A stretch of 64,000 nt of DNA from Herbiconiux sp. (GCF_023264855.1 NZ_JAHFUW010000008.1:35622-99621), one strand, 5' to 3'. Shown: positions 43,072 through 52,018, counted from the stretch's first letter. The notes: a model not told the origin generated them from the sequence alone. Program-made: numbers and translations.

Positions 43072-45548
43072 CAGATGCCCCGCTGCGATTCCTCGAGGGT
43101 GCCCTCGGCGCCCGGCCCCTCCTGCACGAGATGCCCGGGCAGCGGCACGATCCGGGTGTGCACGGCGTCGAGGATGTCGGCGGGGGTCACGAAGAACTCC
43201 CACTCCAGCTCGGCGGGCGGGGCGATCCAGTTGCGCGAGCCGAGCACCACCACCGGGGCATCCAGATCGTCGAAGGCCTCGGTCTGCACCCGGGTGGCGA
43301 CCGTGTTGAGCCAGCTCCCGCGCAGGCTCGCATCCGAGGCGCAGACCAGGCGGCCGGTCTTCGCCACCGACTCCAGCAGCAGGTCGTACTCGAACGGCAC
43401 GAGCGACCGCGCGTCGATCACCTCGGCCTCCACGCCGTACTGCTCGCTCAACTGCTTCGCCGCGTCCAGCGCCCGGTACAGGGTGGCGCCCACGGTCAGG
43501 ATGGTGAGATCCGAGCCCGCGCGGGCGATCCGCGGCTGCCCGATCGGGGTGCGGTAGTACTCGGCCGGAACGCCCTCGGGGAACACCGTCTCGACGGTGT
43601 CGTAAAGGCGCTGGCTCTCGAAGAACACCACCGGGTCGTTGCCGGAGAGAGCGGATGCGAGCAGTCCCTTGGCATCGTGCGCCGTGGCCGGGAACACCAC
43701 CTTGAGGCCCGGGACGCCCGCCACCATCGAGCTCCAGTCCTGCGAGTGCTGGGCGCCGTACTTGGCCCCCACCGACACCCGGAGAACCATCGGCACGGTC
43801 GCCAGTCCGCCCGACATCGGCTGCCACTTGGCCATCTGGTTGAAGATCTCGTCGCCGGCACGGCCGATGAAGTCGGCGTACATCAGCTCCACCATCGGGC
43901 GGCCGCCGGAGAGCGCGAAGCCCACGCCGGCGCCCACGATGGCGGCCTCGGAGATGGGGGAGTTGAAGAGCCGGTGGCGCGGCAGCAGCTCGGTGAGGCC
44001 GCGGTAGACGCCGAAGGCCCCGCCCCAGTCGCGGTTCTCCTCACCCCACATCGTGAGGCGGTCGTCGGCGGCGGCGTGCGCGACGACGGTTTCGAACATC
44101 GCGTCGCGGAAGGTGATGGCCTTGGCTCCGGAGAGCACCGCACCGCTGCCGTCGCCGGCGAGACCCGAGCGCGCCTTGCGGGCGAGCGAGGCCAGGTGCG
44201 GCAGCTCGGCGACCGGCACCAGGGTCTCGCCCGCGGGGGCGTCGGCCAGGTCGATCGCGGTGTCGTTGAAGGTGATCCCCGCCATCACGGCGGAGTCGTG
44301 GCGAAGCGACAGGCGCGGGGAGACGGTTGCGTCGATGGCCACCTCGAGCGAGGCGGAGACGCGCTCCTCGGCCCACCGTGTGAGCTCGGCCTGGCGGGCG
44401 GCGGCCACCACGCCACCGTCCACCAGGCGAGCGAAGTAGGTGTCGATCGGATCGATCGACGCCCACAGGTCGACCTCGTCCTTGGTGCGGTAGGAGGAGG
44501 CGTCGGAGGGGGAGTGCCCGGTCTGCCGATAGGTCTGGCAGTCGATCAGCACGGGACCGTCGCCGGATTCGAGGTGCTGACGGGCCACGGTCATCGCCTC
44601 GATCACGGCCAGCGGATTGTTGCCGTCGATCGTCTGCGCGTGCATGTTCGAGGCGTTGATGCCGGCACCGATCCGGGCCAGGCGGTCGTAGGCCATCGTC
44701 TCGCCGATGGTCTGGCCGCCCATGCCGTAGAAGTTGTTCACGATGAAGAACACGATCGGCAGGCCGCCGCGGTGCTTCTCGTCCATCAGCGAGCTGAGCT
44801 GCGCCATCCCGGCCAGGTTGAACGACTCCCACACCGGGCCGGTACCGGTGGAGGCGTCGCCGATCGAGGCGACGACGATCCCCGGCTGCACCTGCAGGCG
44901 GTTGTAGAGCGCCGCGCCGGTGGCCAGCGGCGCCGAGCCGCCCACGATCGCATTGTTCGGGTAGATGCCGAGCGGCGGGAAGAAGGCGTGCATGCTGCCG
45001 CCGAGGCCCCGGTTGAAGCCGGTGCGGCGGCCGAAGGTCTCGGCGGTCATGCCGTAGAGCAGGTAGTTCACGGCCTGCTGCTCGAAGTCGTCGTCGGCCA
45101 GGCGGTCGCGCACGACGTTCCAGATGGCGCCGTCCGACCAGGTCGTGAACGCCTCGGTCAGCGCCTCCGGAGTCGAGGAGTGGATGGCCGACAGGCCCTT
45201 CGCGATCACCTCCCCGTGGCTTCGGTGGCTGCCGAAGACCTTGTCGACGGCGCCGAGTGTGAATGCCTGGCCGACCGCCGCGGCCTCCTGCCCGATCGAG
45301 AGGTGGGCGGGCCCGGCGTGCACGTACGAGGTGCCGCGATAGGCGCCCTCGCGCTTGATCGACTGCAGCATCAGCTCGAACTCGCGCACCAGGATCATGT
45401 CGCGGCCGATCCGCTCGAGGGCGGCGTCGCCGTGCAGCGCGCGCTCGGCCGCGAGATCCGGCTCGTAGGTGTTGACCGCGATGGAGTCGAAGGTGAGCTC
45501 GGAGCGGCTACGCGCGGTGGCCGGGTCGATGAGCAGCTCTTTTGCCAT
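43071..45548 (-). CDS. Fused alpha-beta E1 of a 2-oxo acid/acyloin dehydrogenase complex
   Basis: An 825-residue thiamine diphosphate enzyme. Residues 40-440 form the E1-alpha part: SHRSHGEVIAKG, GLGGSMHAFFPPLG, and the ThDP motif opening GDAST (about residue 230) and closing IVNNFYGMGG. Residues 490-810 form the E1-beta (transketolase-like) part, with LFNSPISEAAIVGAGVGFAL. Alpha and beta are usually separate genes in acetoin and branched-chain complexes. It is encoded directly after its own E2, with no lipoamide dehydrogenase (E3) nearby, and before an aldolase. GAAGGA precedes the ATG. Sugar-gene context argues against a plain pyruvate dehydrogenase; acetoin-dehydrogenase-like chemistry on a sugar is my inference. 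Confidence 0.88.
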   Translation of the reverse strand: MAKELLIDPATARSRSELTFDSIAVNTYEPDLAAERALHGDAALERIGRDMILVREFELMLQSIKREGAYRGTSYVHAGPAHLSIGQEAAAVGQAFTLGAVDKVFGSHRSHGEVIAKGLSAIHSSTPEALTEAFTTWSDGAIWNVVRDRLADDDFEQQAVNYLLYGMTAETFGRRTGFNRGLGGSMHAFFPPLGIYPNNAIVGGSAPLATGAALYNRLQVQPGIVVASIGDASTGTGPVWESFNLAGMAQLSSLMDEKHRGGLPIVFFIVNNFYGMGGQTIGETMAYDRLARIGAGINASNMHAQTIDGNNPLAVIEAMTVARQHLESGDGPVLIDCQTYRQTGHSPSDASSYRTKDEVDLWASIDPIDTYFARLVDGGVVAAARQAELTRWAEERVSASLEVAIDATVSPRLSLRHDSAVMAGITFNDTAIDLADAPAGETLVPVAELPHLASLARKARSGLAGDGSGAVLSGAKAITFRDAMFETVVAHAAADDRLTMWGEENRDWGGAFGVYRGLTELLPRHRLFNSPISEAAIVGAGVGFALSGGRPMVELMYADFIGRAGDEIFNQMAKWQPMSGGLATVPMVLRVSVGAKYGAQHSQDWSSMVAGVPGLKVVFPATAHDAKGLLASALSGNDPVVFFESQRLYDTVETVFPEGVPAEYYRTPIGQPRIARAGSDLTILTVGATLYRALDAAKQLSEQYGVEAEVIDARSLVPFEYDLLLESVAKTGRLVCASDASLRGSWLNTVATRVQTEAFDDLDAPVVVLGSRNWIAPPAELEWEFFVTPADILDAVHTRIVPLPGHLVQEGPGAEGTLEESQRGI

Positions 45549-45589
45549 GGTTCGTCGTGTCCTTCAGGGTTGCGGGAGAAGAAGAGGGG

Positions 45590-46852
45590 TCAGAACGCCG
45601 ACAGCACGTCGACGGTCTCGATGGCCTTCGCGATGTCGGCCAGCAGCTGCGCGGCGGCGGCGCCGTCGAGGGCCCGGTGATCGAAGGTGAGCGAGAGCGG
45701 CAGCAGACTCGGAGCATCCGGATGCGACTGATGGGCCGCCCCCACGCCGAGGATGCAGCTCTGAGGCGTGTTGAGCACGGGGGTGAACCAGTGCACGCCG
45801 AGCGAGCCGAGGTTGGAGACCGTGAAGGTGCCGCCCTCCATCTCGGCGGTGGCCAGCTTGCCGCTGCGCGCCTTCTCGATCGAGGCCTGGGCGGCTTCGG
45901 CCACGGCGGCGAGGCTCAGCCGGTCGGCGCCCGGGATGACGGGCACGAGCAGCGCCTGGCCGGTGTCGACGGCGAAGCCGAGGTTCACCGAGCGGTACTG
46001 ACGGATGCCGTCCCAGTCGAAGACCGAGTTGGCCGCCGGATGCTTCACCACGGCCCGCGCGGTGGCGAACAGCAGCACGTCGTTCACGCCGATCTTCGGC
46101 AGACCCTGCGCCTCGGTGACCGCGCGCAGGCGCTTCACGTAGGCGAGCATCGCCGTGGCATCGGAGTAGCGGGTGAGCGTGACCTGGGCGGTGCCGGCGA
46201 GCGAGGCGTGCATCCGCTGGGCGGTCACCTTGCGGGCGCCGCGCACCGGCACGAGGTCGTACCCGGCATCGGGGCTGGCTGCGGCCTGTGGGGCCGGGGT
46301 GGGGGTGAATGCCGCCGCCGCTGTCGGCTGCTTCTTCGCGGCGAGCACGTCGGCGATGATGATGCGCCCACCGGGGCCCGAGCCCGTGAGGGCGGAGAGA
46401 TCGATGCCGTTCCGCTCCGCCAGGATCCGCGCACGGGGTGAGGCCTTTGCGCGGGTGTCGCCCGACGAGGGAACCGCGGATGCCGCGGGGGAGGTGCTCG
46501 CCGCACGAGAGGTCGTGGCATCCGAGGTGCTCACGGCCGGTGCCGGCTCGGCGGGGGCTGTCGCCCCGGGGTCGTCGGCGTCGGAGGCCGGACCGCTCTC
46601 GGCCGGTGCCTCGCCCTCGACCCCGAGGATGGCGAGCACCTCGTGCTCGGGCACCTCGGCGCCGGACTCGAACAGGATCTTCAGCACCTGCCCGCCCTCG
46701 GGCGCCTCGACCTCGATGGTCGCCTTGGCCGTCTCGAGGGTCACCAGCACGTCGCCGGCGCTCACCTGAGCGCCCACCGCCACGTTCCAGTCGACGATCA
46801 CGGCGTCTTCTCCGGCGTTGCCGGTCGTGGGAACACGAACGTCGATCGACAT
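45590..46852 (-). CDS. Lipoamide acyltransferase (E2) of the adjacent dehydrogenase complex
   Basis: A 420-residue E2 protein. The lipoyl domain covers residues 1-80, with the lipoyl lysine K43 in LETAKATIEV. A Pro/Ala/Ser-rich linker follows. The E1/E3-binding domain is at about 130-170 (ASPRARILAERNGIDLSAL, then GSGPGGRI). The catalytic domain covers 195-420, ending with the His392/Asp396 pair in DHRALDG. It is the first gene of the operon and is divergent from a SorC regulator. ATG 46852 is chosen because GGAGAG lies before it and the lipoyl domain begins there; upstream in-frame codons cross the promoter. Confidence 0.92.
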   Translation of the reverse strand: MSIDVRVPTTGNAGEDAVIVDWNVAVGAQVSAGDVLVTLETAKATIEVEAPEGGQVLKILFESGAEVPEHEVLAILGVEGEAPAESGPASDADDPGATAPAEPAPAVSTSDATTSRAASTSPAASAVPSSGDTRAKASPRARILAERNGIDLSALTGSGPGGRIIIADVLAAKKQPTAAAAFTPTPAPQAAASPDAGYDLVPVRGARKVTAQRMHASLAGTAQVTLTRYSDATAMLAYVKRLRAVTEAQGLPKIGVNDVLLFATARAVVKHPAANSVFDWDGIRQYRSVNLGFAVDTGQALLVPVIPGADRLSLAAVAEAAQASIEKARSGKLATAEMEGGTFTVSNLGSLGVHWFTPVLNTPQSCILGVGAAHQSHPDAPSLLPLSLTFDHRALDGAAAAQLLADIAKAIETVDVLSAF

Positions 46853-46898
46853 TGCTCTCCGTTCAGAAGATCTGCGGCGGCGCCCTTCGCGAGACATC

Positions 46899-46931
46899 CG
46901 CTCATATGTGAACTGCATGCTCATAAGAGCA
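46899..46931. promoter_or_regulatory. SorC operator region between E2 and regulator genes
   Basis: The palindrome TGCTCATAAGAGCA (46918-46931, arms TGCTC and GAGCA) and a weaker copy CGCTCATATGTGAA (46899-46912) lie 19 bases apart, start to start. The first matches 11 of 14 bases with the palindrome before the second SorC gene (49706-49719). Most likely the binding site of these regulators. Confidence 0.55.
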
Positions 46932-46993
46932 CGGCGTCACAGTACACTCTCTCTGCGGGACCCGTCAAAGGCCGGGCCGAGGAGGTGGGCGGG

Positions 46994-47962
46994 ATGACGG
47001 ATGCCGACGGTGGCCGGGCGAGGCCCGCGGTGTCGCTCGAAGCGGCCATAGTGGCCCGGCGCTACTACATCGACGACAAGCAGAAGAACGAGATCGCCGA
47101 CGAGCTCGGCATCTCGCGCTTCAAGGTGGCCCGACTGCTCGACGAGGCCAAGGCCAGCGGCATCGTGCGCATCTCGGTCGACATGCCCGCGGACATCGAT
47201 CTGCCGCTCGGCGAAGAGGTCGCCCGCTCCTACGGCATCGGGCGCGCCATCGTGGTGCGCGCGATCGAGGCGGCTCCGGATGCCACGGGCTCCCTGATCG
47301 GTGAGGCCGGTGCCCAGTACCTCCGCGGCATCCTCGGTGCCGATGACGTGCTCGGGATCTCGTGGGGCACGAGCCTCACGGCGCTCGTCGACGCGGTGAC
47401 GGATCTCGCTCCCGCCGACGTGGTGCAGATGGTGGGCGGGATGCGGGCCGGCCGGCTCGAGGTGGGCGGCGCTGAACTCGTGCGTCGCCTCACCCGCACC
47501 ACCGGTGGCCGGGGCTTCGCGCTGCACGCTCCGCTTCTGGTGCGCAGCGCGGCGATGGCCGAGGAGCTGCGCGCCGATCCGAGCCTCTCCGACTCGACGG
47601 ACCGGTTCTCCCGGCTCACCATCGCCCTGGTGGGCATCGGCTCGTGGAATCCGCCGAAATCGTCGCTGTACGGCGAATTCACCGAGGCCGAACGCGCGGA
47701 GCTCGTGCAGCAGGGCGCGGTCGCCGATCTCTGCACCTTCGTGTTCGACGCCGAGGGGCGCGCCCTCGACTCCCCTGCCCTGCAGCGGGCCGTCGGCATC
47801 TCGGCGGCCGAGCTCGCCCGGGTGCCCGAGGTGATCGCGGTCGCCGGCGGCGACGAGAAGGTGGCGGCCATCGCGGCCGCCCTGCGCAGCGGCACCGTCT
47901 CCACCCTCGTCACCGACTCCACCACCGCCCGCTCCCTCCTCGCCCGCGCCGACTCCGTCTAA
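46994..47962 (+). CDS. SorC family sugar-binding transcriptional regulator (first copy)
   Basis: A 322-residue regulator. The N-terminal HTH is at residues 20-60 (AIVARRYYIDDKQKNEIADELGISRFKVARLLDEA). A sugar-phosphate-binding domain like that of CggR/DeoR C-termini follows, with ISWGTSLTALVDAV and VQMVGGM typical of SorC. It is divergent from the E2-E1-transaldolase operon. GGAGGTGGGCGGG is a strong ribosome site. TACACT at 46943-46948 may be the -10 box. It is about the same length and plan as the second SorC gene at 48727-49677. Confidence 0.93.
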   Translation: MTDADGGRARPAVSLEAAIVARRYYIDDKQKNEIADELGISRFKVARLLDEAKASGIVRISVDMPADIDLPLGEEVARSYGIGRAIVVRAIEAAPDATGSLIGEAGAQYLRGILGADDVLGISWGTSLTALVDAVTDLAPADVVQMVGGMRAGRLEVGGAELVRRLTRTTGGRGFALHAPLLVRSAAMAEELRADPSLSDSTDRFSRLTIALVGIGSWNPPKSSLYGEFTEAERAELVQQGAVADLCTFVFDAEGRALDSPALQRAVGISAAELARVPEVIAVAGGDEKVAAIAAALRSGTVSTLVTDSTTARSLLARADSV

Positions 47963-47965
47963 GGT
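47960..47965 (+). promoter_or_regulatory. -10 box TAAGGT made from the stop codon of the SorC gene
   Basis: TAAGGT begins with the TAA stop of the upstream gene. Six bases later is GTG 47972 of rpe, the leaderless spacing. Confidence 0.45.
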
Positions 47966-47971
47966 CTAAGC

Positions 47972-48637
47972 GTGCCGATTCGAATCCACCCCAGCATCCT
48001 GGCCGCCGACTTCCTGCACCTGGGCGACGAGCTCGCGCGGGTGGCGGATGCCGACCTCGTTCACGTCGACGTGATGGACAACCACTTCGTGCCGAACCTC
48101 TCGTTCGGCATGCCCGTGGTGGAGCGGCTCGTCGCCGGCAGCCCGCTGCCGCTGGACGTGCACCTGATGATCGAGGACCCGGCGCGCTGGGCACCCGGCT
48201 ACGCCGAGGCGGGCGCGTACTCGGTCACGTTCCACGCCGAAGCGGCGGGTCGGCCCGCGGACGTGGCCCGGAGCATCCGGGACCGCGGGGCGCGCGCCGG
48301 GCTCGCGATCAAGCCGGGCACCGACATCGAGCCCTACCTCGAGATCCTCCCCGAGGTCGACATGGTGCTGATCATGACGGTGGAGCCGGGCTTCGGCGGC
48401 CAGAGCTTCCTGCCCGAGACCATGCCGAAGCTCCGGCAGCTGCGCCAGGCGGTCGACGCCTCGGGCCTGGACGTGTGGGTGCAGGTCGACGGCGGCATCA
48501 CCGCCGACACGGTCGGCATCGCCGCCGAGGCGGGCGCGAACACCTTCGTGGCCGGCTCGAGCGTCTTCACCGCCGACAACGCCGCAGCCCAGATCGCCCT
48601 CCTTCGCGCCCAGGCCGCCGCCCACTCCCACCCCTGA
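47972..48637 (+). CDS. rpe: Ribulose-phosphate 3-epimerase
   Basis: A 221-residue TIM-barrel enzyme that interconverts ribulose 5-phosphate and xylulose 5-phosphate. Metal and catalytic residues are in ADLVHVDVMDNHFVPNLSFG (His and Asp), LDVHLMIE and VQVDGGI; MTVEPGFGGQSF and a VAGSSVF phosphate site complete the pattern. It may be the organism's only copy or a pathway copy; the sequence looks canonical. It lies nine bases after the SorC gene but appears to have its own leaderless promoter. Confidence 0.95.
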   Translation: MPIRIHPSILAADFLHLGDELARVADADLVHVDVMDNHFVPNLSFGMPVVERLVAGSPLPLDVHLMIEDPARWAPGYAEAGAYSVTFHAEAAGRPADVARSIRDRGARAGLAIKPGTDIEPYLEILPEVDMVLIMTVEPGFGGQSFLPETMPKLRQLRQAVDASGLDVWVQVDGGITADTVGIAAEAGANTFVAGSSVFTADNAAAQIALLRAQAAAHSHP

Positions 48638-48641
48638 GGCA

Positions 48642-48698
48642 CGAGAAGTCGCAAATGGCCCCTATCCAGGCGGAATAGGGGCCATTTGCGACTTCTCG
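48642..48698. terminator. Long perfect hairpin after rpe
   Basis: Two 24-base arms (48642-48665 and 48675-48698) match without a mismatch around a 9-base loop. The arms contain CAAATGGCCCC and GGGGCCATTTG. It sits between the convergent ends of rpe and the second SorC gene, so it may end both transcripts. The length and perfection exceed an ordinary terminator. Confidence 0.6.
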
Positions 48699-48726
48699 AG
48701 GGCACGGGGAGGGGGGAGGGAGGAGG

Positions 48727-49677
48727 CTAGAGGGTGCGGAGGAGTTCTGCGAGCGCGTTGTCGGTGACGAGGGTGGTGCCGAGGCCCGCGCTGATGACCG
48801 CACGCACCGCCTCCGCCTTGTTCTCGCCGCCCGCGATCAGCATGAGCTCGGGGATCTTGCGCAGCACCTCGATGCCCGTGGCCATCGAGCGGTCCTGCAG
48901 GTCGGGCAGCACGGTGCCGTCGTGCTTGATCAGTGTGGCCAGCACCTCGGCGGCCACGCCCTTGCCCACCAGCGCCTCGCGCTCGTGCAGCGGCAGGCTC
49001 GCCATCATCTGCGAATCCGGCGGATCCCAGCTGCCCACCGCGACGGCCGCCACGGTGATCGAGTCGAACAGCTTGAGCGCGGCTGCGACGCCGGGCTGCG
49101 TGCTGAGGCTCCGCTTGGTGAGCGCATCCTGCACCACGAGCGGCACGAACAGCGGATACGCCTGACCGCCGCCCACCTCGCTGATCTTGCGCACCAGCTC
49201 GAGCGAGTTCTCGGCCACCGAACCCACCATGCCGCCCATCTGCACCACGAGGCTGCGCGGCAGCTCGGTGAGCTCCTGCGACATGGCACTGAGGGTGCGG
49301 CCCCAGCCGATGCCGAGCACGTCGGTCTCGGTGACGAGCTCGCTCAGCACTGCGGCGGCGCCCCGGCCCACGGCCTGGCGGATGCCGGCGGCGGTGCGCT
49401 CCTCCTCCGGCACGTCGATCACGATCACCCGGCGCAGGCCGAGCTTCTTCCGCAACACCTCGGAGAGCTCGGCGTTGAACGCGTTGGGCGTGGCGATCTC
49501 GAACTTCACGATGCCCTCGCGCACGCTCTGCTCGAGCAGCCGCGCCACCTTGAAGCGGGAGAGCCCGAGTTCGTCGGCGATCTCCGACTTCGTGCTGCCG
49601 TCGATGTAGAAGCGGCGCGCGACTGTGGCGGCGAGGATCGCCGCTCCGGGGCTCAACGTCGGTGGCACGCGCCCCAT
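48727..49677 (-). CDS. SorC family sugar-binding transcriptional regulator (second copy)
   Basis: A 316-residue paralogue of the SorC protein at 46994-47962. The HTH includes YIDGSTKSEIADELGLSRFKVARLLEQ, and the sugar-binding part has IGWGRTLSAMSQEL, VVQMGGMVGS and a LIAGGENKAEAV block. ATG 49677 lies inside a perfect -10 box (TAATAT, 49676-49681), so if that promoter is used the true start is GTG 49668, seven bases after the box. It is divergent from the SIS-kinase-ABC operon, and its palindrome lies between them. Confidence 0.92.
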   Translation of the reverse strand: MGRVPPTLSPGAAILAATVARRFYIDGSTKSEIADELGLSRFKVARLLEQSVREGIVKFEIATPNAFNAELSEVLRKKLGLRRVIVIDVPEEERTAAGIRQAVGRGAAAVLSELVTETDVLGIGWGRTLSAMSQELTELPRSLVVQMGGMVGSVAENSLELVRKISEVGGGQAYPLFVPLVVQDALTKRSLSTQPGVAAALKLFDSITVAAVAVGSWDPPDSQMMASLPLHEREALVGKGVAAEVLATLIKHDGTVLPDLQDRSMATGIEVLRKIPELMLIAGGENKAEAVRAVISAGLGTTLVTDNALAELLRTL

Positions 49678-49681
49678 ATTA
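49676..49681 (-). promoter_or_regulatory. -10 box TAATAT of the second SorC gene
   Basis: TAATAT, seven bases, then an in-frame GTG at 49668. It argues for a start three codons inside the longest reading. Confidence 0.45.
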
Positions 49682-49705
49682 CGGGCACAGGGGCTCGATC
49701 CTAGG

Positions 49706-49719
49706 CGCTCATTTGAGCA
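49706..49719. promoter_or_regulatory. SorC operator CGCTCATTTGAGCA
   Basis: Core GCTCA-TT-TGAGC is a perfect inverted repeat. It matches 11 of 14 bases of the palindrome at 46918-46931. It lies just upstream of the -35 box of the SIS operon and 25 bases from the SorC -10 box, so it could act on both. Confidence 0.55.
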
Positions 49720-49725
49720 CCCACA

Positions 49726-49755
49726 TTGACATTCGTGCAGCACGGTATCCATACT
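49726..49755 (+). promoter_or_regulatory. Sigma-A-type promoter TTGACA-N18-CATACT for the SIS-kinase-ABC operon
   Basis: TTGACA (49726-49731) is a consensus -35 box, and CATACT (49750-49755) is a fair -10 box 18 bases later. A leader of about 30 bases with GAAGGA precedes ATG 49793. It is one of the few classical -35/-10 pairs in the window. Confidence 0.5.
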
Positions 49756-49792
49756 GAGTGCCGGTACACCGCCGTGCGAGAAGGATCCAGCA

Positions 49793-50467
49793 ATGAACGA
49801 GACACCCGAGTCCGCCGTCATCGAGGCGGGCCGCCAGCAGGTCCGCCTGGAGACCGAGGCGCTCGCCGACGTCCTCGACCAGATCGACGAGCGCTTCGTG
49901 CGCGTCGCCTCCCTGCTGCAGTCGATGACCGGCAAGGTCGTGATGACCGGATCGGGCACCAGCGGCTTCATCGCCCGCCGCTCCGCCCACCTCTTCTCGG
50001 TCTCCGGAACCCCCGCCTTCTTCCTCAACCCGGGCGACGGACTGCACGGCTCGATGGGCGCCGTCGAGAGCGACGACGTGATGATCGCGCTCTCCAAGGG
50101 CGGATCCTCTAGCGAGCTGAACGACCTGGTGGCCCGGGTCCAGGATGTCGGCACCCGCGTGGTGGCGCTCACCGCCAACGCCGATTCGCCCCTCGGCCGC
50201 CTCGCCGACATCACCGTCGAGATCCGCAACTACCCCTCCGCCGACCCGGGCAACCTGCTCGCAATGGGCTCAACCCTGGCCCACAGCACCTGGCTCGACG
50301 CGCTCGCAGTCGTGCTCATGCGAGCGCGTGCCGTGAGCTGGGAGCGCGTGCACTTCACGCACCCGGGCGGTGCCGTCGGTCTGCTCGCGAGCCTGCCCGA
50401 GCAGCTCGACGGCCTCGAGATCCCGGCCTACGAGGCGCTTGCGGACGCCGATCGCGAAACGGCCTGA
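49793..50467 (+). CDS. SIS domain sugar-phosphate isomerase (KpsF/GutQ-like without CBS)
   Basis: A 224-residue SIS protein. VVMTGSGTSGFIARRSAHLFSVSGTP (about residues 45-70), VMIALSKGGSSSELND and THPGGAVG follow the pattern of arabinose-5-phosphate isomerases, which interconvert an aldose 5-phosphate and a ketose 5-phosphate. The CBS pair of KdsD/GutQ is absent, so it is a minimal version. It could also be a hexulose-phosphate isomerase. It is the first gene of the operon and is followed by the kinase after two bases. Confidence 0.85.
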   Translation: MNETPESAVIEAGRQQVRLETEALADVLDQIDERFVRVASLLQSMTGKVVMTGSGTSGFIARRSAHLFSVSGTPAFFLNPGDGLHGSMGAVESDDVMIALSKGGSSSELNDLVARVQDVGTRVVALTANADSPLGRLADITVEIRNYPSADPGNLLAMGSTLAHSTWLDALAVVLMRARAVSWERVHFTHPGGAVGLLASLPEQLDGLEIPAYEALADADRETA

Positions 50468-50469
50468 GA

Positions 50470-51960
50470 ATGCCCGTCATCGCCGGGGTCGACTCCTCGA
50501 CCCAATCCACCACCGTCGTGCTGCGCGACGCCGACACCGGAGCCGCCCTCGGCTCGGGGAAGGCCGCGCACACGCCGACCTACCCGCCGGTGAGCGAGCA
50601 GCATCCGCACGAGTGGTGGGATGCCACGGTCGTCGCGATGGGCCAGGCCCGAGAGGCTGCCGGCGTGCAGCCGCACGACGTCGTGGCCATCAGCGTGGCC
50701 GCGCAGTGCCACGGCCTGGTGCCGCTGGATGCCGCGGGCCGGGTCATCCGCCCCGCCAAGCTCTGGAACGACACCACGGCGGCCGCCGAGATCGCCGAAC
50801 TCACCGGGCTGATCGGCGGCGACGCCTGGACCGACCGCATCGGCACCCTGCCCCCGCCTTCGTTCACCATCGGCAAGCTCGCCTGGCTGAAGGCGCACGA
50901 GCCCGAGAACTTCGCAGCCCTCGCCACGGTGCTGCTGCCCCACGACTACCTCACCTGGCGCCTCACCGGCGGAACGGATGGCGGCCGGGCCGTCACCGAC
51001 CGCTCGGATGCCAGCGGCACCGGCTACTACAGCGCCCCCGAGGGCCGCTACCTCCCCGAGCTGCTCGACCTGATCGACTCCGGCAAGGACTGGGCGGCCA
51101 TGCTGCCCGAGGTGCTCGGCCCGTCGGAGCAGGCCGGATCGGTGCCGGCGGCCGTCGCGGCCGAGCTGGGTGTGCATCCGGATGCCGTGGTCGGCGCGGG
51201 CGCGGGCGACCAGCACGCCAGCGCGGTGGGCCTGGGCATCGCGCCCGGCGACGTCGCCTACGTGCTCGGCACCTCCGGAGTCGTGTTCACCACGAGCGGG
51301 TTCCCCACCTTCGACCACACCGGCATCGTGAACGCGGTGGCGGATGCGACCGGAAACTACCTCCCGCTCATCTGCACGCTGAACGCGGCCAAGGTGACCG
51401 ACACGGTCGCCCGCCTGCTCGGCGTCGACCACGCGGGGCTCGAGCGGCTCGCCCTCGCGGCCCCGCGTGAGCAGGACCGGCCGATCCTGGTCTCCTACCT
51501 CGACGGTGAGCGCACCCCGAACCGCCCGATGGCCCGGGGGCTGCTCGCCGGCCTCAGCAGCGAGACCAGCCGCGAAGACCTCGCCCTGGCCGCCTTCGAG
51601 GGCGTGGTGCTGGGCATGGAGCGCGGGCAGCGCCGGATGCGCGAGGTCGGCCTGCCGGTGGACGGTCGGCTGGTGGTCACCGGTGGGGGAGCGGCCTCGG
51701 CGGCCTACCGGCAGGTGATCGCCGACGTGACCGGCCAGACGGTGGAGATCACCGACGCCGTCGACGCGGTGGCCGGAGGGGCCGCGGTGCAGGCCGCGGC
51801 CGTGCTGCGCGGCGTCGACATCCGCACCGTGCGCGACGAGTGGGCGCCCACCTCACGAATTATCGCCGAACCCTCCGGAGCGCACGACTACGAGCGCATC
51901 CGCGACACCTACACCAGGGCGGCCGACTGGACGGGCCTCGACGGCTCGTTCCAGGACTGA
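50470..51960 (+). CDS. FGGY family pentulose kinase (xylulokinase-like)
   Basis: A 496-residue kinase. VIAGVDSSTQSTTVVLRD is the first ATP-phosphate loop, AQCHGLVPLD is the family substrate region, and the catalytic Asp is in VGAGAGDQHASAVGLG (about residue 242). LVVTGGGAASAAYRQVIADV is the second FGGY signature. It is closest in pattern to xylulokinases, some of which also phosphorylate 1-deoxyxylulose. It stands between the SIS isomerase and the importer, so it most likely phosphorylates the imported sugar. Confidence 0.9.
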   Translation: MPVIAGVDSSTQSTTVVLRDADTGAALGSGKAAHTPTYPPVSEQHPHEWWDATVVAMGQAREAAGVQPHDVVAISVAAQCHGLVPLDAAGRVIRPAKLWNDTTAAAEIAELTGLIGGDAWTDRIGTLPPPSFTIGKLAWLKAHEPENFAALATVLLPHDYLTWRLTGGTDGGRAVTDRSDASGTGYYSAPEGRYLPELLDLIDSGKDWAAMLPEVLGPSEQAGSVPAAVAAELGVHPDAVVGAGAGDQHASAVGLGIAPGDVAYVLGTSGVVFTTSGFPTFDHTGIVNAVADATGNYLPLICTLNAAKVTDTVARLLGVDHAGLERLALAAPREQDRPILVSYLDGERTPNRPMARGLLAGLSSETSREDLALAAFEGVVLGMERGQRRMREVGLPVDGRLVVTGGGAASAAYRQVIADVTGQTVEITDAVDAVAGGAAVQAAAVLRGVDIRTVRDEWAPTSRIIAEPSGAHDYERIRDTYTRAADWTGLDGSFQD

Positions 51961-52018
51961 GCGCCCCATCCCTTCATCTCAGACCCGGACAACTCAGACC
52001 ACGAACGAGGAGGTTCAC

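Noticed and set aside
47975..47987. GATTCGAATCC, resembling a tRNA T-arm.
   Set aside because: It is the start of the rpe coding sequence and no acceptor or anticodon stem can be drawn around it.
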